Assembly (NCBI GenBank): GCA_965229765.1
Contig: CBDDJT010000003.1
Coordinates: 1,488,001 to 1,552,000, forward strand
Origin: ASV31 sp965229765
GTDB lineage: Bacteria > Pseudomonadota > Alphaproteobacteria > Rhodobacterales > Rhodobacteraceae
Direction: 5' to 3'
DNA length: 64,000 nucleotides
In this document: positions 1 to 8,103 of the stretch, in pieces
Layout: every line of letters begins with the position of its first letter
Position numbering within the stretch: position 1 is the first letter of the stretch
The notes under the pieces: model-generated
Told to the model about the DNA's origin: nothing
Databases searched by the model: none
What the model saw: only the letters and a program-made list of their open reading frames with translations
Program-made: the position numbers and the translations under genes

Positions 1-84
1 GTCGCGCACGCCGGGCAGCGACGACTGTCCGCCCACGTAAAGCTCGATGTCCATGATCCCCGGTTGCGGGCGAATGTCAGCCAT
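1..84 (-). CDS. hisC: Histidinol-phosphate aminotransferase, 5' end only
   Basis: Only the first 28 codons are in the window; the gene runs off the left edge. The product starts MADIRPQPGIMDIELYVGG, which matches the conserved N-terminus of HisC, the PLP-dependent enzyme that converts imidazole-acetol phosphate to histidinol phosphate in histidine synthesis. An AGAAGGAG ribosome-binding site lies just upstream of the ATG. It points away from rpsD's terminator, so it is a separate unit. The call rests on N-terminal similarity alone, since no catalytic residue is visible. Confidence 0.8.
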   Translation of the reverse strand, partial: MADIRPQPGIMDIELYVGGQSSLPGVRD

Positions 85-228
85 GCGGGCGCTCCTTCTG
101 CGCGGGCGTTCTAGCCCCGTCACCCAGACCTGACCAGCGGCAAACGCGCTGACGGCCAAGCCAGATCGGCGCGGTTGCGCGCGTGCCTCAGCGCGCCCCG
201 GACGGCACCGCACGACGCGGCAGGCCGA

Positions 229-260
229 AAAGCAAAGGGCCGCACCCAAAGGCGCGGCCC
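229..260 (-). terminator. Rho-independent terminator of rpsD
   Basis: A 7-bp GGGCCGC/GCGGCCC stem (237-243 with 254-260) is followed, reading the minus strand, by TTTGCTTTT. It lies about 25 bp past the rpsD stop codon, where a terminator is expected. Confidence 0.75.
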
Positions 261-284
261 CGAAACGTCAAGGGCGCGAACCGA

Positions 285-905
285 TCAGTTCTGCGCGTAG
301 TATTCGATGACGAGGTTCGGCTCCATCATCACCGCGTAGGGCACGTCGCCCAGACCCGGGGTGCGCACGAAGGTCGCTGTCATCTTGGAATGGTCGGCCT
401 CGATGTAGTCGGGCACGTCACGCTCGGCCAGTTGCACGGCCTCCAGCACCACGGCCAGCTGCTTCGAGCGGTCGCGCACCTCGATGACGTCGCCTTCCTT
501 GACGCGGAAGGACGGGATGTTCACACGCTGGCCGTTCACCAGCACGTGGCCATGATTCACGAACTGGCGTGCGGCAAAGATCGTCGACACGAACTTGGCG
601 CGGTAGACCACGGAATCGAGACGCCGTTCCAGCAGACCGATCAGGTTTTCCGAGGTATCGCCACGGACCCGCTCGGCCTCGGCGAAGATGCGGCGGAACT
701 GCTTTTCCGTCAGGTCGCCGTAGTGGCCCTTCAGCTTCTGCTTGGCGCGCAGCTGCAGGCCGAAGTCCGACATCTTGCCCTTGCGGCGCTGGCCGTGCTG
801 GCCGGGGCCGTATTCGCGGCGGTTCACGGGGCTTTTCGGGCGGCCCCAGATGTTTTCGCCCATGCGGCGGTCGATCTTGTACTTGGCAGAGGTGCGTTTG
901 GTCAC
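285..905 (-). CDS. rpsD: 30S ribosomal protein S4
   Basis: S4 is a primary 16S rRNA-binding protein that nucleates assembly of the 30S body and takes part in decoding fidelity. The 206-aa product has the same length as E. coli S4. The N-terminal S4 region carries GRPKSPVNRREYGPGQHG, and the S4 RNA-binding fold follows from about residue 95 (LERRLDSVVYRAKF, ARQFVNHGHVLVNG). The start is a GTG (MTKRTSAKYKID) with a GAAGGAG site 8 bp upstream; a longer reading frame adds 42 residues that do not belong to S4. The gene is monocistronic here, as in other Rhodobacterales, with its own promoter and terminator, unlike the E. coli alpha operon. Confidence 0.98.
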   Translation of the reverse strand: MTKRTSAKYKIDRRMGENIWGRPKSPVNRREYGPGQHGQRRKGKMSDFGLQLRAKQKLKGHYGDLTEKQFRRIFAEAERVRGDTSENLIGLLERRLDSVVYRAKFVSTIFAARQFVNHGHVLVNGQRVNIPSFRVKEGDVIEVRDRSKQLAVVLEAVQLAERDVPDYIEADHSKMTATFVRTPGLGDVPYAVMMEPNLVIEYYAQN

Positions 906-1049
906 CGTCTGATCTCCTTCTTGCGGCGCCGCCCGTCGGGGCGGCCATGAAGGGCGTTGTCCTTTCCCGTTTCCGGGCGACAGGCCTTCCCTTGCGGGAA
1001 CCACCAACACCAAATGAAACCGGCGCCCCAAGGGGCACCGGAGACCGCG

Positions 1050-1077
1050 CTTATACAGCCGGTTCCGGCCCTGTCAA
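1050..1077 (-). promoter_or_regulatory. Sigma-70-type promoter of rpsD
   Basis: On the minus strand a perfect -35 TTGACA (1072-1077) stands 16 bp from a -10 TATAAG (1050-1055), about 145 bp upstream of the rpsD GTG. The -35 box overlaps the stop codon of the Hint gene, so the promoter begins as the upstream gene ends. This is the best promoter match seen in the window. Confidence 0.7.
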
Positions 1078-2162
1078 TGCCGCCCGGCGGCCTCGTGCAG
1101 GAAGATCGCCGCCTCGGCATGCGTCAGCGGACGGCGGGCATGGCCGCCGTAAAGCGATGCGTCGCGCGCGATGTCGGGCATCCGCTCGGCCAGCGCCGCA
1201 CGGTCCTCGGGGCCGATCGCGTCGGGTGCCATCGACACCGGGTGGAAGCTTTCGCATTCCAGTCCGTTGGCCCAGATCACCTGGTGATGGTCGAACATCA
1301 GGTGGACGTATGTCACCTCGCACAGGCGGTGATCCACCACCACCGTGTGGTCGTTCAGCAGATCGCGCGCGCGCACCAGCACCTCGTCGGTGTTAAAAAG
1401 TGTCAGGGCCATCCGCCCTTTCACAAGCATCCTGTGATCGGGCGAGACCAGAAGGTCGTCGTCGGGCACGTCCAGCCCCGCCGCGCCCGCACGGATCCGC
1501 ACCGGCCGCAGGTCTGGCATGGCCCGAAGCCGCGCCCCGCTCATCCGGCGCTGGCCACGCCAGCGGATCGGCTGCGCGCCATTGTCCTTGGTCAGCACAA
1601 GGTCGCCCTCGGCCAGTTCGGCCACCGGGCGGGGGCCCTCCGGCGTGTCCAGCCGCGTATCCGGGGTAAAACAGATCACTGCCTTGGGCCCGTCGTCGAT
1701 CCGGTTCAGCCGGCTGCCGCAGCTCAAGACATGCGTGATCCAGAGATCCGCGTTCTCGGGCGGGCAATCGCCCATGAACATCAACAGCGGGTGCGCATCC
1801 GGCACCGCGATCAGCGTCACTGTATAGCGCCGCCGTCCGTCGGTGACGGCAAAACCCTGGTCCAGCAGCGGATCCTCGGGCGCGCCCAGCACCTCGACCG
1901 TGTCGGCCACCCGCCCCGGCCGGTCCAGAAGCGCCTCGCCCACCAGCCGGCGCACGTTGCGCGCCGCACGACGGCGCAGTTCGGCCATGCCCTCTGCGGC
2001 ACCCAGCACCAACAGGTTCTGGGGCCCGTCGATGCGCACCGCGGGGCCGCTCCACCGCCAGACGGCGCCCACCGCCAGCGCCGATGCCGCAGGCACCCGC
2101 GCTGCGTCGATTTCCGTCTGTGTCCAAGAGATAACGAACGTGCCGGTATAGCCCGCTTTCAT
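1074..2162 (-). CDS. Hint-domain (hedgehog/intein-type) protein
   Basis: A 362-aa protein with a Hint_2-type autoprocessing domain. The domain starts at Cys164 (CFTPDTRLDTPEG, then PVAELAEGDLVLT), continues with LLVSPDHRMLV near residues 237-247, and ends with YVHLMFDHHQVIWANG near 285-300. Cys164 is the expected nucleophile of Hint domains and the SPDH segment occupies the block B position. About 160 residues of unrecognised sequence precede the domain; no signal peptide or C-terminal extein is evident, so cleavage rather than splicing would be expected if it is active. Stand-alone Hint proteins are common in Rhodobacterales, and their role is mostly unknown. The upstream spacer (2163-2215) is unusually AT-rich, fitting a promoter, but no clean boxes were found. 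Confidence 0.8.
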   Translation of the reverse strand: MKAGYTGTFVISWTQTEIDAARVPAASALAVGAVWRWSGPAVRIDGPQNLLVLGAAEGMAELRRRAARNVRRLVGEALLDRPGRVADTVEVLGAPEDPLLDQGFAVTDGRRRYTVTLIAVPDAHPLLMFMGDCPPENADLWITHVLSCGSRLNRIDDGPKAVICFTPDTRLDTPEGPRPVAELAEGDLVLTKDNGAQPIRWRGQRRMSGARLRAMPDLRPVRIRAGAAGLDVPDDDLLVSPDHRMLVKGRMALTLFNTDEVLVRARDLLNDHTVVVDHRLCEVTYVHLMFDHHQVIWANGLECESFHPVSMAPDAIGPEDRAALAERMPDIARDASLYGGHARRPLTHAEAAIFLHEAAGRH

Positions 2163-2267
2163 GCCTGTCTGCCTGCTTATCGTTTTTATTGCAGAAACAA
2201 TAGCATACCCGGGGGCAGCGCGAAAGAGTCTCGCGGGCCTCCAAGGCGGGGTCTGGCGCGGTGCGCC

Positions 2268-3188
2268 CTAGAAGCTGATGTTGATCGCCAGCGACCCCAT
2301 AAGCTGGCTTTCGGGCTGGGCCGTGAACTCCTTGCCCAGCCATGTCAGACCGTAGAAGGCCGACACGTTCTTGTGCTCCCACCGCAGCCCGGCACGCGCC
2401 CTCGCGCGGGCGTCGGTCAACTGGTAGCCGTCCGACGCGGGCAGCCAATCGCTCGACCAGACATGGGCGATATCCGCGCCCACCACCAACCCGACACCGG
2501 CCGGCGCCTCGCGCAGCGCGTTGTAAAGCTGGCCGGTGGCAGTGTCGCGCAGCAGCAGGTTGCCGTTCCACACCGGGCCGACCATCACCTCGCCACCCAC
2601 GCGCACCAGCGTCTCGACCCCCGCCTCGGCGGCAAGAAACGGGCGCAGCGTCACATCCCCGCCCAGTGACAGCGGACGCCCCAGTTCGAAACTCAGGCGC
2701 GGACTGACGGAATTCGGGATCTGGGTGGCCAGCGCCGCCGCGGGCGAAGCCATGCCAAGGATGTCATGCGCGATCCGCTGCAAATCGCCCAGCCCGGTCT
2801 GCGGTCCCATCGCCACCGCATCCAGCCCCAGCGCATAGGCATTGCCATCCGCCTGCCAGTGCGTGTGCACCCCCAGCGACAGCGCGCCGACATAACGCCG
2901 GTCGTTTGGCGCCGGCACCGGGTTCACAAGGTTTGCCGGCGCGATCAGGTCGGCGCGCAGGCGGAACTCCAGCACGTCGCCCGGCGCGCCCGGCAATTCC
3001 CCGTTCCAGCCGCGCCCGCGCACCCAGCTGATCGCATAGGCCCCCGTGCGCCAGCGGTCCTTGCCGTCACCGATCGCATCGTTGGAAAACAGCCGGGCAA
3101 AGCCCAGCGTCTCATGGCCGTCCTGCGCCTGAACAGACGTGGCAACGGAAATCAAAGCGGCAAAAAGGACGGAGAAAGCCCGGTGCAT
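2268..3188 (-). CDS. LpxR-like lipid A deacylase family outer-membrane protein
   Basis: A 306-aa protein with a signal peptide cleaved near residue 21 (VQA/QD), many alternating amphipathic stretches, and a C-terminal Phe (LAINISF), all typical of an outer-membrane beta-barrel. The FSNDAIGDGKDRWRTGAYAIS segment near residues 33-53 and AMGPQTGLGDLQRIAHDILG near 120 match the LpxR/DUF2219 family, in which LpxR removes the 3'-acyloxyacyl chain from lipid A. The family assignment is solid; the lipid A substrate is inferred. It has its own candidate promoter at 3230-3258. Confidence 0.8.
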   Translation of the reverse strand: MHRAFSVLFAALISVATSVQAQDGHETLGFARLFSNDAIGDGKDRWRTGAYAISWVRGRGWNGELPGAPGDVLEFRLRADLIAPANLVNPVPAPNDRRYVGALSLGVHTHWQADGNAYALGLDAVAMGPQTGLGDLQRIAHDILGMASPAAALATQIPNSVSPRLSFELGRPLSLGGDVTLRPFLAAEAGVETLVRVGGEVMVGPVWNGNLLLRDTATGQLYNALREAPAGVGLVVGADIAHVWSSDWLPASDGYQLTDARARARAGLRWEHKNVSAFYGLTWLGKEFTAQPESQLMGSLAINISF

Positions 3189-3229
3189 CCTGTCGAATAC
3201 CTGTCAAATCGGTGCCCCCCGGCAGGGCG

Positions 3230-3258
3230 GTTATAAGACGCACCGCCGCCCCGCCCAA
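3230..3258 (-). promoter_or_regulatory. Candidate promoter of the LpxR-like gene
   Basis: On the minus strand TTGGGC (3253-3258) lies 17 bp from TATAAC (3230-3235), 42 bp upstream of the start codon. Spacing is ideal and the -10 box is good. Confidence 0.45.
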
Positions 3259-3292
3259 GTCCCTTTGTGCCTGAACGCGCCAGCGTGGCGCG

Positions 3293-5596
3293 TCAGCCAC
3301 ATTTGGAATGGCCGCAATTCATGCAGGTCATGCAGCCCTCGACCATCGCAAGATCAAAGCTGCCGCAGGCCGGGCAGGCCTGCCCGCGCGGCGCGCCCAC
3401 CGCCATCCGCCGCGCCTCGGGGTCGGATTTCAGCCCCAGCCCCTCGCCGTCGATGAACCCGATGGCGATCAGGTGCCGCTCGATCACCCCTCCGATCGCC
3501 GCCAGGATCGAGGGGATGTACTTCCCGTTCATCCACGCCCCGCCGCGCGGATCGAACACCGCCTTCAACTCCTCGACAACAAAGGACACATCCCCGCCGC
3601 GCCGGAACACCGCCGAGATCATCCGCGTCAGCGCGACGGTCCAGCTGAAATGCTCCATGTTCTTCGAGTTGATGAAGATCTCGAACGGCCGCCGCCGCCC
3701 GCCAACGATGATATCGTTGATCGTGATATAGATGGCATGGTTCGAATCCGGCCATTTCAGCTTGTAGGTCGCGCCCTCCAGCTCCTGCGGACGGTCCAGC
3801 GGCTCGGCGATGTAGATGACGTCGCCATGCGGCAACGCGGGCTCTTCCATGTCGCGGCCCGCCACGACCTCGACGGGCGCCCCGGACGTCTCCGACGCCC
3901 CCTCGCTGACACTCAGCACGCTGCCCGTCACAGCGTTCGGGCGATAGGTCGTGCAGCCCTTGCAGCCCGTCTCGTAGGCCATCATGTAGACGTCCTTGAA
4001 CGCGTCGAAAGAGATGTCCTCGGGGCAGTTGATCGTCTTGGAAATGGACGAATCCACCCATTTCTGCGCCGCTGCCTGCATCCGCACATGGTCCTCGGGC
4101 GCCAGCGTCTGGGCGTTCACGAACCAGTCGGGCAGCGCCGCGTCGCCGAACCTGTCGCGCCACATCTGCACGGCATAATCCACCACCTCTTCCTCGGTGC
4201 GGCTGCCGTCCTTCTGCAAGACCTTGCGCGTATAGGCATAGGCGAACACGGGCTCGATCCCGGAACTGACGTTTCCGGCATAAAGGCTGATCGTCCCCGT
4301 CGGCGCGATTGACGTCAGAAGGGCGTTGCGGATGCCATGGTCCCGGATCGCCGCGCGCACGTCCTCGTCCATGTCCCGCATCGCGCCGCTCGCCAGAAAC
4401 TTCTCGGCGTCGAACAAGGGAAAGGCCCCCTTCTCGCGCGCCAGATCCACGCTCGCCAGATAGGCCGACCGCGCGATGGCGTGCAGCCAGGCCTCGGTCT
4501 GCGCCGCCGCCGCCTCGGACCCATAGCGCAGCCCCAGCATCACAAGCGCATCGGCCAGCCCCGTCACCCCCAGCCCGATCCGCCGCTTGGCCGCCGCCTC
4601 GGCCGCCTGCTGCGGCAACGGAAAGCGCGAGGCGTCGACGACATTGTCCATCATCCGCACCGCCGTGCGCACCAGTTCGTCCAGCGCGTCCGCGTCCAGC
4701 CGCGCGCCCGCCTCGAACGGCGCCTCCACCAGCCGCGCCAGGTTGACCGACCCCAGAAGGCACGCGCCATAGGGCGGCAGGGGCTGCTCGCCGCAGGGGT
4801 TCGTCGCGCTGATCGTCTCGCAATAGGCAAGGTTGTTCATCGCGTTGATCCGGTCGATGAAGATCACGCCCGGCTCGGCATAATCATAGGTCGCCCGCAT
4901 GATCCGGTTCCACAGGTCCCGCGCCTCGAGCGTGCGATAGACCTTGCCCTCGAACTCCAGGTCCCAGGACGCGTCGTCCTTGACCGCCTCCATGAAAGCG
5001 TCGCTGACCAGAACGCTGACGTTGAAGTTGCGCAGCCGCGCAGGGTCCGACTTGGCCGAGATGAACTCCTCGATATCGGGATGGTCGCAGCGCATGGTGG
5101 CCATCATCGCGCCCCGCCGCGATCCCGCCGACATGATCGTGCGGCACATCGCGTCCCAGACGTCCATGAAGGACAACGGCCCAGAGGCATCGGCGGCCAC
5201 GCCCCGCACATCCGCGCCCTTGGGCCGGATGGTCGAGAAATCGTAGCCGATCCCGCCGCCCTGCTGCATGGTCAGCGCGGCCTCCTTCAGCATGTCAAAG
5301 ATCCCGCCCATGCTGTCGGGGATCGTGCCCATCACGAAACAGTTGAACAGCGTCACCGACCGCGCCGTGCCCGCGCCCGCCGTGATCCGCCCGGCCGGCA
5401 GGTACCGGAAATCCTCCAGCGCGGCATAGAACCGCTCTTCCCAGGCCCCCGGGTCCGCCTCGGGCGCGGCCAGCGCGCGGGCGATCCGCCGCCAGCTGTC
5501 CTCGACGGTGGCGTCGATGGGCGTGCCGTCCGCCTCTTTCAGGCGGTATTTCATGTCCCAGATGGCCTCGGCGATGGGGGCGGCGAAACGGCTCAT
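3293..5596 (-). CDS. nrdJ: Adenosylcobalamin-dependent ribonucleotide reductase (class II)
   Basis: Class II RNR reduces ribonucleotides to deoxyribonucleotides using an adenosylcobalamin radical and works with or without oxygen. The 767-aa product carries the active-site loop NPCGE (N266, C268, E270; C268 is the expected thiyl-radical Cys), the redox Cys86 in LFNCFVMG, and the (beta/alpha)10-barrel landmarks GGIGYDFSTIRP and ATMRCDHPDIEEF. The last 27 residues are a Cys-rich tail (CPACG, CMTCMNCGHSKCG) of the kind that relays electrons or binds zinc. No cobalamin riboswitch was recognised in the 120-bp leader. It is divergent from the DUF1489 gene, a familiar Rhodobacterales neighbour. Confidence 0.95.
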   Translation of the reverse strand: MSRFAAPIAEAIWDMKYRLKEADGTPIDATVEDSWRRIARALAAPEADPGAWEERFYAALEDFRYLPAGRITAGAGTARSVTLFNCFVMGTIPDSMGGIFDMLKEAALTMQQGGGIGYDFSTIRPKGADVRGVAADASGPLSFMDVWDAMCRTIMSAGSRRGAMMATMRCDHPDIEEFISAKSDPARLRNFNVSVLVSDAFMEAVKDDASWDLEFEGKVYRTLEARDLWNRIMRATYDYAEPGVIFIDRINAMNNLAYCETISATNPCGEQPLPPYGACLLGSVNLARLVEAPFEAGARLDADALDELVRTAVRMMDNVVDASRFPLPQQAAEAAAKRRIGLGVTGLADALVMLGLRYGSEAAAAQTEAWLHAIARSAYLASVDLAREKGAFPLFDAEKFLASGAMRDMDEDVRAAIRDHGIRNALLTSIAPTGTISLYAGNVSSGIEPVFAYAYTRKVLQKDGSRTEEEVVDYAVQMWRDRFGDAALPDWFVNAQTLAPEDHVRMQAAAQKWVDSSISKTINCPEDISFDAFKDVYMMAYETGCKGCTTYRPNAVTGSVLSVSEGASETSGAPVEVVAGRDMEEPALPHGDVIYIAEPLDRPQELEGATYKLKWPDSNHAIYITINDIIVGGRRRPFEIFINSKNMEHFSWTVALTRMISAVFRRGGDVSFVVEELKAVFDPRGGAWMNGKYIPSILAAIGGVIERHLIAIGFIDGEGLGLKSDPEARRMAVGAPRGQACPACGSFDLAMVEGCMTCMNCGHSKCG

Positions 5597-5642
5597 GGGC
5601 GGGCTCCTGGCGGGTGTGCGGCGGACGCTCGGGGGGCGTCAT

Positions 5643-5671
5643 ACAATAGTCCGCGATGCCCGTTCGCGCAA
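5643..5671 (-). promoter_or_regulatory. Weak candidate promoter of nrdJ
   Basis: On the minus strand TTGCGC (5666-5671) is 17 bp from TATTGT (5643-5648), about 46 bp upstream of the nrdJ ATG. Both boxes are imperfect. Confidence 0.3.
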
Positions 5672-5716
5672 CTGCTTGAAGCGTCCCGCCCGGCAGCTAC
5701 GATATGCGGTGGGTGC

Positions 5717-6166
5717 ATGGGGGATTCTGTGGACAAGTCCGGCTACGTCAACCTGTTGAAGCTCTGCGTCGGCGCAGAGGCGGTCGAGGATCTCGCCGCC
5801 TGGCAGCGCCAGCGCGCGCCGCACCTGCCCGGCGGCCTGCCGCGCCACGTCACCCGCATGTGGCCCAAGCGCGCCGGGGAAATCCTTTCGGGCGGCTCGC
5901 TCTACTGGGTGTTCAAGGGCGTGGTGCTCGCCCGCCAGCGCGTCATCAGGCTCGACGAGGTGCCGGGCGAGGACGGCATCACCCGGTGCGGCATCGTGCT
6001 CGACCCGGCGCTGATCCGCACCGAAGCCATGCCGCGACGCCCGTTCCAGGGCTGGCGCTACCTGTCCGCCGGCGACGCCCCGCGCGACCTGCCCCCCCGC
6101 CGCTCGGGCGACGACAGCCTGCCGCCCGCGCTCCAGGCCGCGCTGGCCGACATCGGCGTGCGTTGA
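5717..6166 (+). CDS. DUF1489 family protein
   Basis: A 149-aa protein of unknown function that matches the alphaproteobacterial DUF1489 family: YVNLLKLCVGAEAVEDLAAWQ at the N-terminus, then MWPKRAGEILSGGSLYWVFKG and a C-terminal RRPFQGWRYL. The family is short and single-domain with no assigned catalytic motif. Start choice is uncertain: the ATG at 5717 has only a weak site, while an in-frame GTG at 5729 (MDKSGYVNL) has GGGGGA just upstream and would fit the family N-terminus equally well. The gene is divergent from nrdJ across a 120-bp spacer. Confidence 0.85.
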   Translation: MGDSVDKSGYVNLLKLCVGAEAVEDLAAWQRQRAPHLPGGLPRHVTRMWPKRAGEILSGGSLYWVFKGVVLARQRVIRLDEVPGEDGITRCGIVLDPALIRTEAMPRRPFQGWRYLSAGDAPRDLPPRRSGDDSLPPALQAALADIGVR

Positions 6167-6186
6167 GGGCCAGACCACCGCTCCCC

Positions 6187-6209
6187 GCTTCTTCTGTTCC
6201 GAAATACTC
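6187..6209 (+). repeat. Intergenic 23-nt repeat, copy 1
   Basis: A 23-nt motif (GCTTCTTCTGTTC, C, GAAATACTC) directly after the DUF1489 stop, repeated with one mismatch at 9890-9912. Each copy follows a plus-strand gene end and precedes a G-run hairpin. Confidence 0.6.
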
Positions 6210-6236
6210 TCGGGGGTGAATGCGCCGCAGGCGCAG

Positions 6237-6255
6237 GGGGGGCAGACAGCCCCCC
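6237..6255 (+). terminator. G/C hairpin after DUF1489 gene
   Basis: A perfect 7-bp GGGGGGC/GCCCCCC stem (6237-6243, 6249-6255) with loop AGACA lies between the convergent DUF1489 and hisG genes. No T-run follows, so it could be a processed 3' end rather than a classic terminator. Confidence 0.4.
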
Positions 6256-6291
6256 GGGCCGCAGGCCGCGCGCCACAGGCGCGCTCCCGCC

Positions 6292-6999
6292 TCAGTCCGT
6301 CGCTTCCGTCACGCCCAGCCGTGCCGTCAGCGCGCGCAGCGTCGCGCGCGCCGCGTCGTCCCAGTCGGCCATTCGCGCGCGGAACAGCGTCGCCTGGCTC
6401 TGGTGCACCAGCCCGTCTGACAGGATCTTCAGGTGGTTGGCGCGCAGCGTCTCGCCGGTCGAGGTGATGTCGGCCACCGCCTCGGCGGTCTCGTTCTTGA
6501 CCGTGCCCTCGGTCGCGCCCTGGCTGTCCACCAGCCGGTAGTCCGCCACCCCGTGATCGCGCAGGAACTCGCGCACCAGCCGGTGGTACTTGGTCGCGAT
6601 CCGCAGCCGGTGTCCGTGCGCCGCCCGGAACGCCGCCGCCGCCGCGTCGAGATCGTCCAGCGTGTCCACGTCGATCCAGCAGCGCGGCACCGCGATCACC
6701 AGATCGGCATGGCCGAAGCCCAGCCGCTCCACCTCGGCCACCCGCCGGTCCCAGCCCGCCAGTGTCTCGCGCACAAGGTCGCTGCCGGTCACGCCCAGGT
6801 GAATGCGCCCGGCGCCAAGCTCACGCGGGATCTCGCCCGCCGACAGCAGCACCAGTTCCAGACCCTCGGCGCCCTCGACCCGCGCGGCGTATTCCCGCTC
6901 CGACCCGCTGCGCGACAGCCGCACACCGCGCGCCCCGAACCAGTCGAAGGTCTTTTCCATCAGCCGGCCCTTGGACGGCACGCCCAGCTTCAGCGTCAT
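6292..6999 (-). CDS. hisG: ATP phosphoribosyltransferase, short form catalytic subunit
   Basis: HisG joins ATP and PRPP in the first step of histidine synthesis. At 235 aa this is the short form, which lacks the C-terminal histidine-sensing domain and needs HisZ to be active and regulated. The PRPP-binding segment VADITSTGETLRANHLKIL is intact, and LGVPSKGRLMEKT marks the N-terminus. Its ATG overlaps the hisZ stop by 4 bp (ATGA), so the two subunits are translationally coupled. Confidence 0.96.
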   Translation of the reverse strand: MTLKLGVPSKGRLMEKTFDWFGARGVRLSRSGSEREYAARVEGAEGLELVLLSAGEIPRELGAGRIHLGVTGSDLVRETLAGWDRRVAEVERLGFGHADLVIAVPRCWIDVDTLDDLDAAAAAFRAAHGHRLRIATKYHRLVREFLRDHGVADYRLVDSQGATEGTVKNETAEAVADITSTGETLRANHLKILSDGLVHQSQATLFRARMADWDDAARATLRALTARLGVTEATD

Positions 7000-8099
7000 G
7001 CCGTGCCCCCCAGTTCCGCCGTCAGCGCCGGGCGGATCACGCCGCCCACGGCAGGGATCGCGCGCCCGCCGCCCAGCACCCGCGTCAGCGCGTCATAGCG
7101 CCCGCCAGTGGCCACCGGCGGCAGGTCGGGCCGCCCCGGCGCGAAAAAGCCGAACACGAACCCATCGTAGTATTCCAGCGCCGTGCGCCCGTAGCTCGCC
7201 TCGAAATCAAGCGCGTTCACATCCACGCCGCGCGCCGCCAGCGCGTCGATCCGCGCCGCCATCCGCTCCACCGCCGGGCGGATCGCCGGCAGGTCCACCG
7301 CCAGGTCGCGCAGATGCTCCAGCGCGTTCGGCGCCGTCTCTTCTATCGCCAGCAGATCGTCCAGAAGCGCCCGCTCGCGCGCCGAAATCGGCGGCTCGGC
7401 GGCATCGGCGGCCAGCGCGGCCACCCGCCGGGCGATCTCGTCCGGTCCGCGCAGCCCGATCACCGGCCCCGCCCCCGCCATGACGTCCTCGCCCGCCGCC
7501 ACGCGCGCCAGAAGCGCCGCGCGCGCCTCGGGCACGGGCGTGCGCCCGCAGAACCGGTCCAGAAGCGCGCGGAACCGGCGCGGCCGCCAGACATGGCGCA
7601 GCAGCGCCGCCTTGCGCGCCGCGCTCGTCCCCAGCCCGCTCACCGCGGCCGTCAGAAGCCCCGTGTCGCCCGTGGCCGCCCGCAACCCCAGCGGCGCCAG
7701 CGTCTCGGCGATCAGCGCAAAGACCTCGGCCTCCGCCGCCGCCGGGTCGCCCCCGTCGAACAGCTCGAACCCCACCTGCGCGTATTCGTTGGGCCGGTCG
7801 CTTCCCGCCTCCTGCATCCGGAACACCGTGCCCGCATAGGCATAGCGCGCGGGCTCGGCCCCGTTCGCCATGTGCATCTGCACCACCGGCACCGTGAAAT
7901 CGGGACGCAGCATCAACTCGCCCGCCACCGGGTCGCGCGTGACATAGGCCCGCCCGCGGATGTCCTCGCCATACAGGTCCAGAAGCGTTTCCGCCGGCAG
8001 AAGCATCGGCGCGTCCACGGCCACCGCACCCGCGGCCTCGAACCGGGCCAGCAGGCGCGCCGCCTCGGCCGCCAGCAATCGGTCGGGGGCCAGCGCCAT
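6996..8099 (-). CDS. hisZ: ATP phosphoribosyltransferase regulatory subunit
   Basis: HisZ is a HisS-like paralogue that pairs with short-form HisG and carries histidine feedback control; it has no aminoacylation activity. The 367-aa product has the class II synthetase-like core (LRPDFTVPVVQMH, YAYAGTVFRMQ, YAQVGFELFDG, and ATGGRYDAL). The start chosen (MALAPDRLL) is 4 bp after the hisS stop. A longer upstream frame only re-reads hisS in another frame. It is the middle gene of hisS-hisZ-hisG. Confidence 0.95.
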   Translation of the reverse strand: MALAPDRLLAAEAARLLARFEAAGAVAVDAPMLLPAETLLDLYGEDIRGRAYVTRDPVAGELMLRPDFTVPVVQMHMANGAEPARYAYAGTVFRMQEAGSDRPNEYAQVGFELFDGGDPAAAEAEVFALIAETLAPLGLRAATGDTGLLTAAVSGLGTSAARKAALLRHVWRPRRFRALLDRFCGRTPVPEARAALLARVAAGEDVMAGAGPVIGLRGPDEIARRVAALAADAAEPPISARERALLDDLLAIEETAPNALEHLRDLAVDLPAIRPAVERMAARIDALAARGVDVNALDFEASYGRTALEYYDGFVFGFFAPGRPDLPPVATGGRYDALTRVLGGGRAIPAVGGVIRPALTAELGGTA

Positions 8100-8103
8100 G
8101 GGC

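Noticed and set aside
5597..5716. Possible cobalamin riboswitch upstream of B12-dependent nrdJ
   Set aside because: The leader is only 120 bp and shared with a divergent gene; no B12-box-like sequence was recognised.
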